Assembly (NCBI GenBank): GCA_023411395.1
Contig: JAEYOV010000062.1
Location: forward strand, 1 to 64,000
Origin: Bacillota bacterium
GTDB taxonomy: Bacteria > Bacillota > Clostridia > Christensenellales > Aristaeellaceae
Direction of reading: 5' to 3'
DNA length: 64,000 nucleotides
Below are positions 22,887 through 31,526 of this stretch, piece after piece. The notes under the pieces were generated by a model. It was not told the origin of the DNA, searched no databases, and saw nothing but the letters and a program-made list of their open reading frames with translations. The translations under genes were made by a program, and so were the position numbers. How positions within the stretch are numbered: the stretch's first letter is position 1; every line of letters begins with the position of its first letter.

Positions 22887-24848
22887 GTGGTCATGATTTC
22901 CGAGGAATTCGGGGCGGTTTATGCCAAGGAGCTTGCAGCAGGCATTCGCCTGCCGCCGGCGGTCCAGGCGGATTATGATGCCGCCGCATGCCTGGTTTCA
23001 TTGGAACATAAGGAAATCTATCTGCTGTCAAACAAATCTACAAGCCAACTGTTTGTTATGAAGCAGCGGCCCGAAATGCAGGCGCCGGCCAATGAAGCGG
23101 AATATGCGATGCTCAAAAGCCTTGACCACGAAGGGATTCCCAAGGCTGTCGACTGCTTCACCTCAAACGGATACTCCTATTTGATCAGGGATTATATGGA
23201 AGGCAATACGCTGGATCAGTTGGTCAGGGTGCGTGGGGTATTCGCCTTACAGGAAATTATTGATGTCTCTTTGCAGCTTTGCGATATTTTTCAGTATCTG
23301 CATACAAGGACCCCTCCGGTGATCTATCGCGATCTGAAGCCTCAAAACGTGATTTGCGCTCCAAACGGCGCCGTCAAGCTCATTGATTTTGATATATCCC
23401 GAAAGTTCAACCCGGATGCGGCGCGGGATACGGTATTCATGGGCACGACGGCCACAGCTCCGCCTGAGCAATATGGCTATACCCAGACCGACGTGCGGTC
23501 TGACATTTATTCCCTTGGCATATTGATCATCTATCTTGGAAGCGGGCAGTACGACATTCATGCGGCAGACCGGCTGCCTGCAGAACTTGCGGGGATCGCC
23601 CAAAAGTGCACACAGTTCGCGCCGAAGGACCGCTATGCATCCATGGCGCAGTTAAGGCGCCGGCTTATCCTGCTGCGCCATCGTGTATTCACCAGGCTGA
23701 AGACTGCATGTGTCATTGCATGCTGCCTTGCGCTGGGTTTTTTAAGCGGGTTCAAGTATGCGCACAACGCGGACCTGCCGGCAGCAACACCGGCGCAAAC
23801 CTTTATGCAGACGCGGAATGCGCCTTCCCGCGCAACGCATGTATCAAGCGAGGGCGTTGTGACATTTGCTTCATCACAGATCGAACAAAACGCGCGCAGG
23901 CAATTGAACAAAACAGAAAGTGAACCAATATACGCGGATGAGCTGAGAGGGATCACCAGGCTGTGCGTGATGGGAGATTCTGAAATATCCGATTGGAATA
24001 GCGCCCGCATGGATGTGGGAGAGAAGATTTTTATCCGCAATACCCCCGTACAAAGGGGATCCATTCGGGAGCTCACGGACATACTCCTTTTTGAAAACCT
24101 GATGCATTTGGAGTTGTTTGGCCAAATGATCGCAGATATCTCTCCGCTTCAGGGAATGAAGCTGTTTTCCCTGAATCTCGGCGGAAACTTTATACGGGAT
24201 CTTTCACCGCTTGCGCAGATGGCGGAGCTCAAGAGCCTGAAGGTTGGGAATAATCCCATATTTGATTTGACTCCCCTTGAAAAGCTTCAAAACCTGCGTG
24301 AGATCGGGCTTGAGAACACTGAGATATATGATCTGACACCTCTTGCCCGGCTTGAGAAGCTTGAATCTATCAACCTTTTTAACACATCCTGTATGGACTA
24401 TTCCCCGCTCGCAGGGCTTCCCCGGCTTACCTATGTGGATATGTCGGACAGCACTCAAGCAGATGTCGCTGCCGTCGTCAGAAACAAGAACCTGCGGGAA
24501 CTCATCGTTCACCGGTGCGGCATCACCGATTTAGAGCTGTTTGAAGGCCTTGACAAACTGGTGCGTTTGGAATTGTGGGGCAACGGCATAACAGACCTTT
24601 CAGGCATTGAAAAGCTTGAATTCTTAAGCTCTCTCAATCTAAACTACACAAGCGTAACGGATCTTGGCCCCCTGGCGAAAATGAAAAGGCTGAGTAAGCT
24701 TGAAATTCTACAGGTAAGGGCCGATCTCACGCCCCTGATGGATATTCCAACACTGAGGGAGATCATCTGTTCAACGGATATGCAGGAGCAAGTGGACAAG
24801 ATCAAGGATAGGGCAAGGTTTGCCATTGAGGTGCGGGAACCATGGTAG
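22887..24848 (+). CDS. Membrane Ser/Thr protein kinase with C-terminal leucine-rich repeats
   Basis: The protein has about 653 residues. The cytoplasmic kinase domain comes first: the ATP-binding Lys is in FVMKQRPE, the catalytic loop is YRDLKPQN, and TATAPPEQYG forms the APE region. The metal-binding motif is DFD rather than DFG, and the glycine-rich loop is degenerate. One membrane helix (CVIACCLALGFLSGF) follows at about 273-292. The extracytoplasmic part ends in about ten leucine-rich repeats (for example ISPLQGMKLFSLNLGGN and DLSPLAQMAELKSLKVGNN). GTG 22887 is chosen because GGGGAAGG lies 6 nt upstream; ATG 22893 is the alternative. The LRRs would sense a protein or envelope ligand. A convergent HTH protein and secreted proteins lie next to it. 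Confidence 0.85.
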   Translation: MVMISEEFGAVYAKELAAGIRLPPAVQADYDAAACLVSLEHKEIYLLSNKSTSQLFVMKQRPEMQAPANEAEYAMLKSLDHEGIPKAVDCFTSNGYSYLIRDYMEGNTLDQLVRVRGVFALQEIIDVSLQLCDIFQYLHTRTPPVIYRDLKPQNVICAPNGAVKLIDFDISRKFNPDAARDTVFMGTTATAPPEQYGYTQTDVRSDIYSLGILIIYLGSGQYDIHAADRLPAELAGIAQKCTQFAPKDRYASMAQLRRRLILLRHRVFTRLKTACVIACCLALGFLSGFKYAHNADLPAATPAQTFMQTRNAPSRATHVSSEGVVTFASSQIEQNARRQLNKTESEPIYADELRGITRLCVMGDSEISDWNSARMDVGEKIFIRNTPVQRGSIRELTDILLFENLMHLELFGQMIADISPLQGMKLFSLNLGGNFIRDLSPLAQMAELKSLKVGNNPIFDLTPLEKLQNLREIGLENTEIYDLTPLARLEKLESINLFNTSCMDYSPLAGLPRLTYVDMSDSTQADVAAVVRNKNLRELIVHRCGITDLELFEGLDKLVRLELWGNGITDLSGIEKLEFLSSLNLNYTSVTDLGPLAKMKRLSKLEILQVRADLTPLMDIPTLREIICSTDMQEQVDKIKDRARFAIEVREPW

Positions 24849-24894
24849 CGGCAGGCAGCCACAGACGGGGGCGGTGTGCCCAAGACGCATACGG

Positions 24895-25386
24895 TTATTC
24901 CAGAGTGTCCAGATGGTGATCGAACAACAGAGATTGGACCGTAAAAACATCGCATTTTTTATTGATACAGAAAATCAGCAGCGCGTCGCGCATGACCTTG
25001 GGATATAAAACGCCGTGCCTGGCGATCATCAGCATATGCTGGGTATCGTTCAGATCAAGCCCAATGCCCAACGCCAGCCGGATATATTTATCCCGCGCGG
25101 CGTCACGGATACCCCGCAGAATTTGATATCCATACCCGCGTTCGATATCAGCCCGCAGGATGGCTTCGGTTTTGCTGATTCCGTATTTTTCCAGCAAACC
25201 CTCCATATGATCGGAGATGGATTTGCTGTTAAACGACTGCTCGTTGCGCTTGATGAAACTTTCGATATCCTTTTCCTCTTTCAGCTCATTGAGCATGTGA
25301 GCTGTGGTATGATGATTGCTTTCTTCGTGAGCCATTTTAAGCATTTGCACATCACTGTCAGCATAACTGCGTTCAGGCTTTTTCAT
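24895..25386 (-). CDS. HTH (Xre-like) protein convergent with the LRR kinase
   Basis: The protein has 163 residues. A charged N-terminal region is followed by a helix-turn-helix-like stretch (LLEKYGISKTEAILRADI, then GYGYQILRG) and a C-terminal region with LYPKVMRDALLIFCINKK. I recognise the pattern of small HTH proteins that in Clostridia sit beside Ser/Thr kinase genes, from memory and without a database check. The ATG at 25386 has AAGGAG 8 nt upstream and is preferred to 25392. It overlaps the end of the small ORF upstream, implying coupled translation. It may be a substrate or transcriptional output of the kinase. Its DNA target is unknown. Confidence 0.55.
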   Translation of the reverse strand: MKKPERSYADSDVQMLKMAHEESNHHTTAHMLNELKEEKDIESFIKRNEQSFNSKSISDHMEGLLEKYGISKTEAILRADIERGYGYQILRGIRDAARDKYIRLALGIGLDLNDTQHMLMIARHGVLYPKVMRDALLIFCINKKCDVFTVQSLLFDHHLDTLE

Positions 25387-25531
25387 CAGCATATCTCCTT
25401 CTGTGATTGATCAGCCTTTCACCGCTGCCAATTTCGTCATACTGCGGCATGACAGGCTCGCGCATTCCGCGATTCCAGCGCGTGTATTCATAAATTCTTA
25501 TTCGGTCATCAAATTCCTTCCCAAAATCCAT
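25376..25531 (-). CDS. Small charged protein, 51-52 residues, coupled to the HTH gene
   Basis: A short frame starts MDFGKEFDDRIRIYEY and ends RRRYADEKA. Its last codons overlap the start of the HTH gene by 11 nt, a typical sign of translational coupling. The upstream ribosome binding site is weak (AAGAAAGC), and the frame is open well beyond the chosen Met, so the start is uncertain. The sequence is rich in Arg, Asp, Glu and Tyr, with no membrane segment. I recognise no family. Its position suggests a partner of the HTH protein or kinase. Confidence 0.4.
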
Positions 25532-25570
25532 CCGGATGCTTTCTTGTGATGATTGCGCAAAACACAAAAC

Positions 25571-25606
25571 CGCAAACGCCGCATTCGGGGCCTTCTGCGG
25601 CGTTTG
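25571..25606. terminator. Bidirectional terminator hairpin
   Basis: A 12-bp perfect stem (GCAAACGCCGCA/TGCGGCGTTTGC) closes a 12-nt loop. On the minus strand it is followed by GGTTTTGTGTTTT and would end the 26322-25713 transcript. Confidence 0.75.
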
Positions 25607-25712
25607 CTTTGGGAGGGACGGATATTTGATATCGTGCAAGGCGCATGTCCGGTACGGCGGGGCGGATGGAAGCGAGAAGATGTGAAAACGAGGCGGGAAA
25701 CGCAAATGTATG

Positions 25713-26282
25713 CTATTGGCCGAACAGGTTATTGGCCGCGCGGGGCACGGTTTCATAGTTGCGGGGATTGTCATCCAGAATCAAGGTATAAAACAACGGT
25801 ACCGTATATATCTCAGCCGGTCCGGCAGGAGCGCCGGCAAAGTACATGTATACTACTTTGGACGGGGTTTTAAAGTTCACACGCACATGGTTGTAGGATA
25901 TTTCTTCGCCATTAACGAACGAGAGACTGATTTTTCCGTTCTCCACCGTATAACCCTGATAGGCGTTTGAATAATCCTCCGGGTCATAGAAGGTAATGAG
26001 CGAGAAAGCATAGGCCATGTTATTCGGATTCCGATTGATCATGTCGCTTGTTGAGCTCCAGTATACGAAGTAATTGTCACCATCCTTCTCTATACGGTCT
26101 ATGGCAAAGCCAATACGGTTATCCTCCGGCTTCACGGGAGGGCAGTTTTCCAACTTGTCAAGGAATCCCTGTGCCTGGGCTTCCGCGCTTGCGGATGAAA
26201 CGTCTTGTGCGCCGGCACTGCTCATCGAAACCAGGGAATAGATCAAAACAAGTCCCAGAAGCAATACAAATGCTCTTTTCAT
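25713..26282 (-). CDS. Secreted protein of unknown function (189 residues)
   Basis: A signal peptide (MKRAFVLLLGLVLIYSLV, cleavage likely after SAGA) is followed by a predicted beta-rich domain of about 160 residues with many aromatic residues (NYFVYWSSTSD, VVYMYFAG). There is no lipobox, membrane anchor or enzyme motif. AGGAGGAGG lies about 9 nt upstream of the ATG at 26282. It follows the 26322-27746 gene by 39 nt on the same strand, and both are secreted, so they probably form one operon. I do not recognise the family. Confidence 0.6.
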   Translation of the reverse strand: MKRAFVLLLGLVLIYSLVSMSSAGAQDVSSASAEAQAQGFLDKLENCPPVKPEDNRIGFAIDRIEKDGDNYFVYWSSTSDMINRNPNNMAYAFSLITFYDPEDYSNAYQGYTVENGKISLSFVNGEEISYNHVRVNFKTPSKVVYMYFAGAPAGPAEIYTVPLFYTLILDDNPRNYETVPRAANNLFGQ

Positions 26283-26321
26283 GCGTGTAGCCTCCTCCTG
26301 TCAAATGGTGGACCATGGTGA

Positions 26322-27746
26322 TTACCTGAACAAGTCACTATAATCGAGCGGATAAGTATCGGTATTTCCACCCCCCTTGGGCTTTACCGTGAATGTATGA
26401 TAGTAACGGCTGCTGTAAATATCAATATTTTCGGTTTTCATGTAAGAACCCGTTTCACCGAACAGATGCTTTTGCCCATACCATGTTTCACCTTCCCCAA
26501 TAATGAAGTACACTAAGCCCTGGGGAATACGCACGGTCACTCTGCTACCGTTATTGGAAAATGCCACCAGGATCTGTTTGTCACTTGACGCCGAGTATAC
26601 GCCGATGCAGTAGTTCAAGCCGTCTTTAGGCATATGGAATATACACTTGGTTCCCGTGTTTCTGCCGCTCACCAAACCGGATTTTGGGCTTGCAACAGCC
26701 GGGTAATCCGGCAGTTCGCCGATACTGATGCTTGTATCATCGACTGCACTTTCAAGCTTGCTCCTGACCGCGGCGCTGTCATGATTGGCAGAAATGAGCG
26801 CAAAGGCATCTATCTCTCGATCAAGATCAAACAAGTTGAACTCGTACCGTCCAGCCGTGCCCTTATCCTTGCTATGGCGGTGGGCAATAGCCTTTTGCTC
26901 CACACGAGCGGTGATCCTTAGCGTCAGCTGCTCCCGGGTATACGCTTTGGCTCTTGCGTCATAGCGCATATCATATTGCACATCATTGCCTGCGTCTTCT
27001 ATCAGCTCAAAGAGATCGGGGGCGTTGAAGGTAAGTGCGATTGCTTCAGGCCCGCCTGATATGTCAAGCCTGCAGTCCTTGATGGAGTAGAGGAGCGCAG
27101 GCAGCAACAGCCGGCTTTCCTCATCGGTGTCCGCGCGATCCAGATAGCGGACATACGCCTCAAGATACTCACCGGCCTTCAAGGATACCGGCGCTTTCTT
27201 GGGAATGGCAATAGGCGCAGGCATAAAAAAATCCGTCAGGGCAGACAGCACTTTTTTGTCCGCAAAAGCCTTTTTTGCAGAGGCTGCAGCGGTTTTGACC
27301 GCCTTTTGCAGCGCGGCCTCGGCCTTGGGCGCAAAGGTCACAACATAGCCGCTTGACACATTGGTCACGGCAAGATTCACTTTTACCTTGGTATCGGGTG
27401 TGGACATGGATTGTACGATACCGCTCAAAAAGGCTTGCGCATCACCCGTATATTTCGGCTGCTCTTTTATGCGGGGATTGCCGCTGGCCAGCATAAAGCT
27501 GACAGCAAGCGGCTTTCCGCGTGTCACATCAAATTTCCCAAGCTCCATGGTAATGTTGGATGCACCACAGTTGAAGATATAACGCTCCCAGCCGCCGGAG
27601 GCATTATCCGCCTGTGCAGCCATGGCCTCTTGAAGGAACCGTTCGACAGCCGCCCCGATGGTTAGTGCGGGCTCATTGGCTTGTGCGGTTACATAAAGGC
27701 ACAGAATCAAACCGATGGTCAGTAACATAGCTATGATTTTTTTCAT
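26322..27746 (-). CDS. Secreted protein of unknown function (474 residues)
   Basis: The start at 27746 is chosen because MKKIIAMLLTIGLILCLYV is a classical signal peptide and AGAGGA lies just upstream. The longer frame to 27911 has no such site. The mature protein has a conserved-looking N-terminal repeat-like region, a central helical and beta region, and a C-terminal part with YNCxG-free hydrophobic strands (VYFIIGEGETWYG). No catalytic motif is visible. It shares direction and secretion with the following 189-residue protein and lies beside the LRR kinase cluster, so a cell-envelope role is possible but unproven. Confidence 0.55.
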   Translation of the reverse strand: MKKIIAMLLTIGLILCLYVTAQANEPALTIGAAVERFLQEAMAAQADNASGGWERYIFNCGASNITMELGKFDVTRGKPLAVSFMLASGNPRIKEQPKYTGDAQAFLSGIVQSMSTPDTKVKVNLAVTNVSSGYVVTFAPKAEAALQKAVKTAAASAKKAFADKKVLSALTDFFMPAPIAIPKKAPVSLKAGEYLEAYVRYLDRADTDEESRLLLPALLYSIKDCRLDISGGPEAIALTFNAPDLFELIEDAGNDVQYDMRYDARAKAYTREQLTLRITARVEQKAIAHRHSKDKGTAGRYEFNLFDLDREIDAFALISANHDSAAVRSKLESAVDDTSISIGELPDYPAVASPKSGLVSGRNTGTKCIFHMPKDGLNYCIGVYSASSDKQILVAFSNNGSRVTVRIPQGLVYFIIGEGETWYGQKHLFGETGSYMKTENIDIYSSRYYHTFTVKPKGGGNTDTYPLDYSDLFR

Positions 27747-28096
27747 ACGATCCTCTTTGCCGCATGTATTTCTTATATTATCTCTCACCTTTTGTGAAAA
27801 AGGGTGTGCTGAAAGCACACTTTCATACATTTTGTCTCCCGCAAAGATTTCTGAATTGATGAATATGGCAACACAACGATTACGCCGGGTGGATTGGGAG
27901 ATTCCCGGCATATTTCCTCACAAACCGGAATTGCGCAAGGAATTCGCACCCGGCGGGGATGCGGACAGCAGCGTCTTTCCGGCGCCGGAAAATGACGATT
28001 TCGCCTTCACCAAAAAGCTGCAAACGCTTGCAGGTATCCTTGGAACATGGTATGATTTCTCCGCATGCATGCGCACTTGCGGAGAGGAAGTCGGCT
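27747..28096. other. Divergent intergenic region between the secreted-protein operon and yitT
   Basis: This 350-bp stretch holds a yitT promoter (TTGCAG at 28028-28033, 17 bp, TATGAT at 28051-28056) and an AT-rich segment on the left (27770-27800) that probably promotes the leftward operon. A plus-strand frame covering it looks weakly protein-like (PHKPELRKEFAPGGD) but has no ribosome binding site, and I do not call it a gene. Confidence 0.45.
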
Positions 28097-28957
28097 ATGC
28101 CCAGGACGGTCCGTCAAACGGTAAAGGAATACATGCTGCTGACCATTGGCACCCTGTTCATTGCGGTAGGCGTGTATTTTTTCAAATTTCCCAACCATTT
28201 TTCCACCGGCGGCGTCAGCGGCATCTCCATCATCTTGGGCTTCTATGTGCCGGGGCTGACGGCGGGATCGTTTGTTTTCCTCATCAACGCCGCGCTTTTA
28301 ATCCTGGGCTTCGCGGTCTTCGGCCGGTCCTTCGGCCTGCGCACCGCGTATACCAGCACACTGTTTTCCAGCTTGACCTGGCTTTTGGAAAAGGCGCTGC
28401 CTTTGTCATCTCCCCTTACAACGCAGCCTTTACTCGAGCTGATTTTCGCCGTGGCGCTGCCGGCAGTGGGCTCGGCCATCCTTTTCAACATCGGGGCCAG
28501 CAGCGGCGGTACAGACATCATCGCGATGATATTGAAAAAGTATACATCCCTGAACATCGGCAACGCGCTGTTCGCAGTGGACTTCATTATCACCGCGGCG
28601 GCGCTGTTTGCTTTCGGCGTGGAAACGGGGCTGTTCTCCATCCTGGGCCTGCTCATCAAGGCCCTGCTGGTGGACCTGGTGCTGGAAAACATCAAGACCA
28701 ACAAATGCTTCCACATCATCACCGCCTCGCCGGAGCCCATATTACGCTTTGTTGTGGACAACCTTCACAGGGGCGCCACCGTCCTTCACGGCGAAGGCGC
28801 CTATACCCACGAAAACCGCACGGTCCTCTTGACCGTTGTGAACCGTACCCAGGCCGTGCGCCTGCGCCAATATGCCCGGGAGGTGGACCCCCGCTGCTTC
28901 ATACTGATCACCAATACGGGCGAAATCATCGGCAAGGGGTTCAGGGGGGTTATTTAA
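28097..28957 (+). CDS. YitT family membrane protein
   Basis: This 286-residue protein has five or six hydrophobic segments in the first 195 residues (DUF161-type, with YFFKFPNHFSTGGVSGISII and GASSGGTDIIAMI), followed by a cytoplasmic DUF2179 domain of about 80 residues ending ITNTGEIIGKGFRG. The start at 28097 is supported by GGAGAGG 9 nt upstream and by the match to the family's N-terminus. The biochemical function is not established; YitT proteins are widespread in Firmicutes. It is monocistronic, with a promoter at 28028-28056. Confidence 0.88.
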   Translation: MPRTVRQTVKEYMLLTIGTLFIAVGVYFFKFPNHFSTGGVSGISIILGFYVPGLTAGSFVFLINAALLILGFAVFGRSFGLRTAYTSTLFSSLTWLLEKALPLSSPLTTQPLLELIFAVALPAVGSAILFNIGASSGGTDIIAMILKKYTSLNIGNALFAVDFIITAAALFAFGVETGLFSILGLLIKALLVDLVLENIKTNKCFHIITASPEPILRFVVDNLHRGATVLHGEGAYTHENRTVLLTVVNRTQAVRLRQYAREVDPRCFILITNTGEIIGKGFRGVI

Positions 28958-29051
28958 CATCTATCGGATTATCAATAAGATCGGACAAGCTTTCGGGGAT
29001 GTATTGAAGGCTCCGTAGCCGAAGCGCCGCCTGTGGCGGGTGAAGCGAGAC

Positions 29052-29115
29052 GGAGGAGGCTGGCGAAACGAACGATGCGAGCGGCATCGAAGCAGCGTGA
29101 CGATTGAGCCAGATG
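29052..29115. repeat. Second copy of the repeat core found at 12229-12291
   Basis: It is reverse-oriented relative to the copy in the MITE-like element at 12158-12348. Both share GGAGGAGGCTGGCGAAACGA at one end and GACGATTGAGCCAGATG at the other. It fills the gap between yitT and the ydcZ pair. Confidence 0.65.
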
Positions 29116-29161
29116 GGTAGGCGGGGGGTATGCGAAGCAAACCGTGAAAAGTGCAAAACTG

Positions 29162-29183
29162 CGAAAATGACCCTTCATTTTCG
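29162..29183. repeat. Palindrome CGAAAATGA-CCCT-TCATTTTCG
   Basis: Nine-bp arms surround a 4-nt loop just before the ribosome binding site of the first ydcZ-like gene. It is related to palindromes at 8968-8986 and 33821-33848. Confidence 0.5.
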
Positions 29184-29201
29184 AGGACCGGAGGTGTTTT
29201 C

Positions 29202-29615
29202 ATGCCCGCGGTGCTGGGCGCAATCGTCGGCATCTTATACTCGGTGATGAACCTGTTCAACGCGCATCTCAGCCAAACGTACGGCAATCCCTTCGCCACG
29301 GTGCTCATTCATGTGGCAGGCCTTGTATGTATTCTTCCACTGGCCATTAAGCATTTGTTCAAAAAACAGCACGCCCCCTTTTGGATGCATCTTGGCGGCG
29401 TGCTGGGCATATTCACCGTGATCACAAGCAACCTGGGCGTGACAACGCTCGGCGTCACGGCCACGCTGTCGCTGACGCTTCTGGGGCAAATGGCATGCAG
29501 CATGGTCTTTGACCAGTTCGGCCTGTGGGGTTTTGTGAAAACGAAATTCAGATGGGAAAAGGCCTTAAGCCTTGTGCTGATCGGTCTGGGAGTGGCGGTG
29601 ATGATGATATGGTGA
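29202..29615 (+). CDS. YdcZ/DUF606 family DMT-type transporter, first subunit
   Basis: This 137-residue, highly hydrophobic protein has four to five membrane helices (for example GAIVGILYSVMNLFNAHLS and LGVTATLSLTLLGQM), typical of DUF606/YdcZ half-size drug-metabolite transporters. The ATG at 29202 has GGAGGTG 6 nt upstream. Its stop overlaps the start of the next gene by 7 nt. Two half-size partners encoded in tandem suggest a heterodimer in which each contributes one half. The substrate is unknown. Confidence 0.8.
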   Translation: MPAVLGAIVGILYSVMNLFNAHLSQTYGNPFATVLIHVAGLVCILPLAIKHLFKKQHAPFWMHLGGVLGIFTVITSNLGVTTLGVTATLSLTLLGQMACSMVFDQFGLWGFVKTKFRWEKALSLVLIGLGVAVMMIW

Positions 29616-30052
29616 TAGCTGTGTTCGGCGTCCTGTTCAGCGGCATCACCATCGTATTGGCCCGCATGTGCAATTCCCGGCTGTCACAAAGCTGCGGCGC
29701 GCCCTACAGTTCACTGATGAACTATATCACGGGGCTGACCGGTTCCCTGATCGCTTTTTTTCTGACAGGCGCTGTGGTAACAAACGCCTTCCCCGCCCCG
29801 GGCGGCTCCTTCACCATGTACCTGGGCGGCGCTCTGGGGCTTGTGAGCATATATGTACTCAACAGAATCACCCACCGCCTTCCCGCCACGCAGCTGACGC
29901 TTTTGATCTTTGTGGGCCAATTGTTTTCCGGTTTGCTGCTGGATTACTTTGCCACTCATAAGTTTTCTTCCGGAACGCTGGCGGGCGGAGTACTGGTGCT
30001 GGCCGGGCTGGCGGTAAACATTTGGGGAGATCGTAAAAAGCAACCTGAGTAA
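29609..30052 (+). CDS. YdcZ/DUF606 family DMT-type transporter, second subunit
   Basis: This 147-residue protein has about five membrane helices and a similar fold to the preceding gene product, though with low pairwise similarity. The ATG at 29609 lies inside the preceding gene's last codons, so translation is coupled. The aligned segments LYSVMNLFNAHLSQTYGNP and VLARMCNSRLSQSCGAP show the common origin. The C-terminus ends in a short basic tail (GDRKKQPE). A heterodimeric exporter or importer is inferred. Confidence 0.8.
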   Translation: MVIAVFGVLFSGITIVLARMCNSRLSQSCGAPYSSLMNYITGLTGSLIAFFLTGAVVTNAFPAPGGSFTMYLGGALGLVSIYVLNRITHRLPATQLTLLIFVGQLFSGLLLDYFATHKFSSGTLAGGVLVLAGLAVNIWGDRKKQPE

Positions 30053-30074
30053 ATTCCCCTGATTAACTCAGGTT
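30041..30074 (+). terminator. Hairpin after the ydcZ pair
   Basis: A 9-bp stem (AACCTGAGT with ACTCAGGTT) starts in the last codons of the second gene. The following T-content is modest. Confidence 0.45.
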
Positions 30075-30179
30075 ATCTCAGGAAGCAACGAGGGGAGACA
30101 TCTGTCCCCCCTCGTTTGCAAATCCGAAACCAGCGACAAGCGCGGTAGTTTCGGAAGGATTTCGTCAGAAACCCTTTCC

Positions 30180-31514
30180 CTATGCTGCCAGCGGCCCCGT
30201 TTCGGTTTCGATGACCTTGAGGATCTCCCGTTCTTCACCCGTCAGGGCATCGATGTACACCAGGTATTGGGAATCGTCCCAGGCGGCTGAAAACTCGTAG
30301 CACAGCTTTTCCGTGCCGCGCAAGGGGATCAGGCACAGCCGCGTTTGGAGGATCTCCAGCCTGGAGCTGACCATATCCCGTGCCTCTTCCTCGGTGATCT
30401 TCGGTTTTTCCAACTCCCGCCGCCTGTGGTTCATCCAGTAATTGTTGGCTTCCAGACCCACAATATCCCCGGTATCCATGCGCACCTGAACCTTTACGAG
30501 ATCTGGATACAGGAGTATGCCGTCCTGGACGGCGGCATAGTTGATTACAGCCAGGCCATTGTACACCTGGTAATAGCTATCCAACATTTCCCCAAAACCC
30601 CTGCTTGACAGAAAGGCTTTCGCCTTTTCCTTGCACTGGTCTACAGAAAGTGTTTGGGGAAAATCCGCATGCTCGGGCATCATCCACAGCACCTTGCCGC
30701 CCTGGCGGGTAACCTCCACGGTAAGCGTATCGTCCGGGATGGTGACCATAACGCCCCAGGCCGGTATAGCGCCCTGGATGGCCGCGCTTTCCCGAATGCC
30801 TGTCACCCGATCCGCGCCCACGAATTCCTTGGCGATTTCCAGAGCCTGCTCTTTGGTGATCTCCCCTTGGGGCAGGCCCTGAGGCGCGCCCATGTGCCTG
30901 GCGTCGGAAAACGCCCCGTCATAGATGAGTGTAGGATAGTCGATGCCGTTGTCCTTGTCCCCCACCTGCTCCATAGGCCGGGCCTGCGCCTCCATATCCT
31001 GATAGAACATGGGGTTCTCCGATGTGTACCGCATGCTTTGTGCGATCATCTGCTGCTGGCTTGCCTGCAATTGCCCTGCCAGCAGCACGCAGTTGGTGAG
31101 AAGCTGGCTCAATTGCTGAAGGTCTGTATCATTGAGCGGCGTGCCGTTTGCAACCTTGAGCACCAGCGAATCGCTGTAATCGCCCACCTGCGAGGCAAAC
31201 TTTACCGTCGGTTCCATGGCCATGTGGGACAGGGGCAAAATGGTGAGATTGCTTTGCACCTCCCAGGCCTGACGGCTCAAGTCCGATAAAAGGTCTACAC
31301 CCGTCTGCGGCGTGCCGGACACCAGAAGCTTGTTCATTTTGATCTCCATGCTCTGGAGCTGGCTGACGGTTTCCAGCACGGCGCTGTAGTACACATCCTC
31401 CAGCGCCCTTGAGATGCGGGCCGCACGCTGCCCCTCATAGACAGCCGTACCGATGGCCGCCACCAGCGCCAGGGACAGGAAGGTGTACAAGAGCATATGG
31501 TGCTTTTTCTGCAT
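30180..31514 (-). CDS. ypeB: Germination protein YpeB
   Basis: This 444-residue, membrane-anchored spore protein is needed for the stability and localisation of the cortex-lytic enzyme SleB. An N-terminal helix (MLLYTFLSLALVAAIGTAV) is followed by an extracytoplasmic region and two to three PepSY/YpeB repeats with the ITKEQALEIAKEF and ITEEEARDMVSSRLEI signatures. It lies 12 nt downstream of sleB, the standard sleB-ypeB operon of endospore formers, and shares the sigma-G-like promoter upstream of sleB. Confidence 0.93.
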   Translation of the reverse strand: MQKKHHMLLYTFLSLALVAAIGTAVYEGQRAARISRALEDVYYSAVLETVSQLQSMEIKMNKLLVSGTPQTGVDLLSDLSRQAWEVQSNLTILPLSHMAMEPTVKFASQVGDYSDSLVLKVANGTPLNDTDLQQLSQLLTNCVLLAGQLQASQQQMIAQSMRYTSENPMFYQDMEAQARPMEQVGDKDNGIDYPTLIYDGAFSDARHMGAPQGLPQGEITKEQALEIAKEFVGADRVTGIRESAAIQGAIPAWGVMVTIPDDTLTVEVTRQGGKVLWMMPEHADFPQTLSVDQCKEKAKAFLSSRGFGEMLDSYYQVYNGLAVINYAAVQDGILLYPDLVKVQVRMDTGDIVGLEANNYWMNHRRRELEKPKITEEEARDMVSSRLEILQTRLCLIPLRGTEKLCYEFSAAWDDSQYLVYIDALTGEEREILKVIETETGPLAA

Positions 31515-31526
31515 GTTCTCCCCTCC

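Noticed and set aside
27715..29007. Plus-strand frame across the yitT upstream region and gene
   Set aside because: It overlaps yitT out of frame; the true yitT start at 28097 has a good ribosome binding site.
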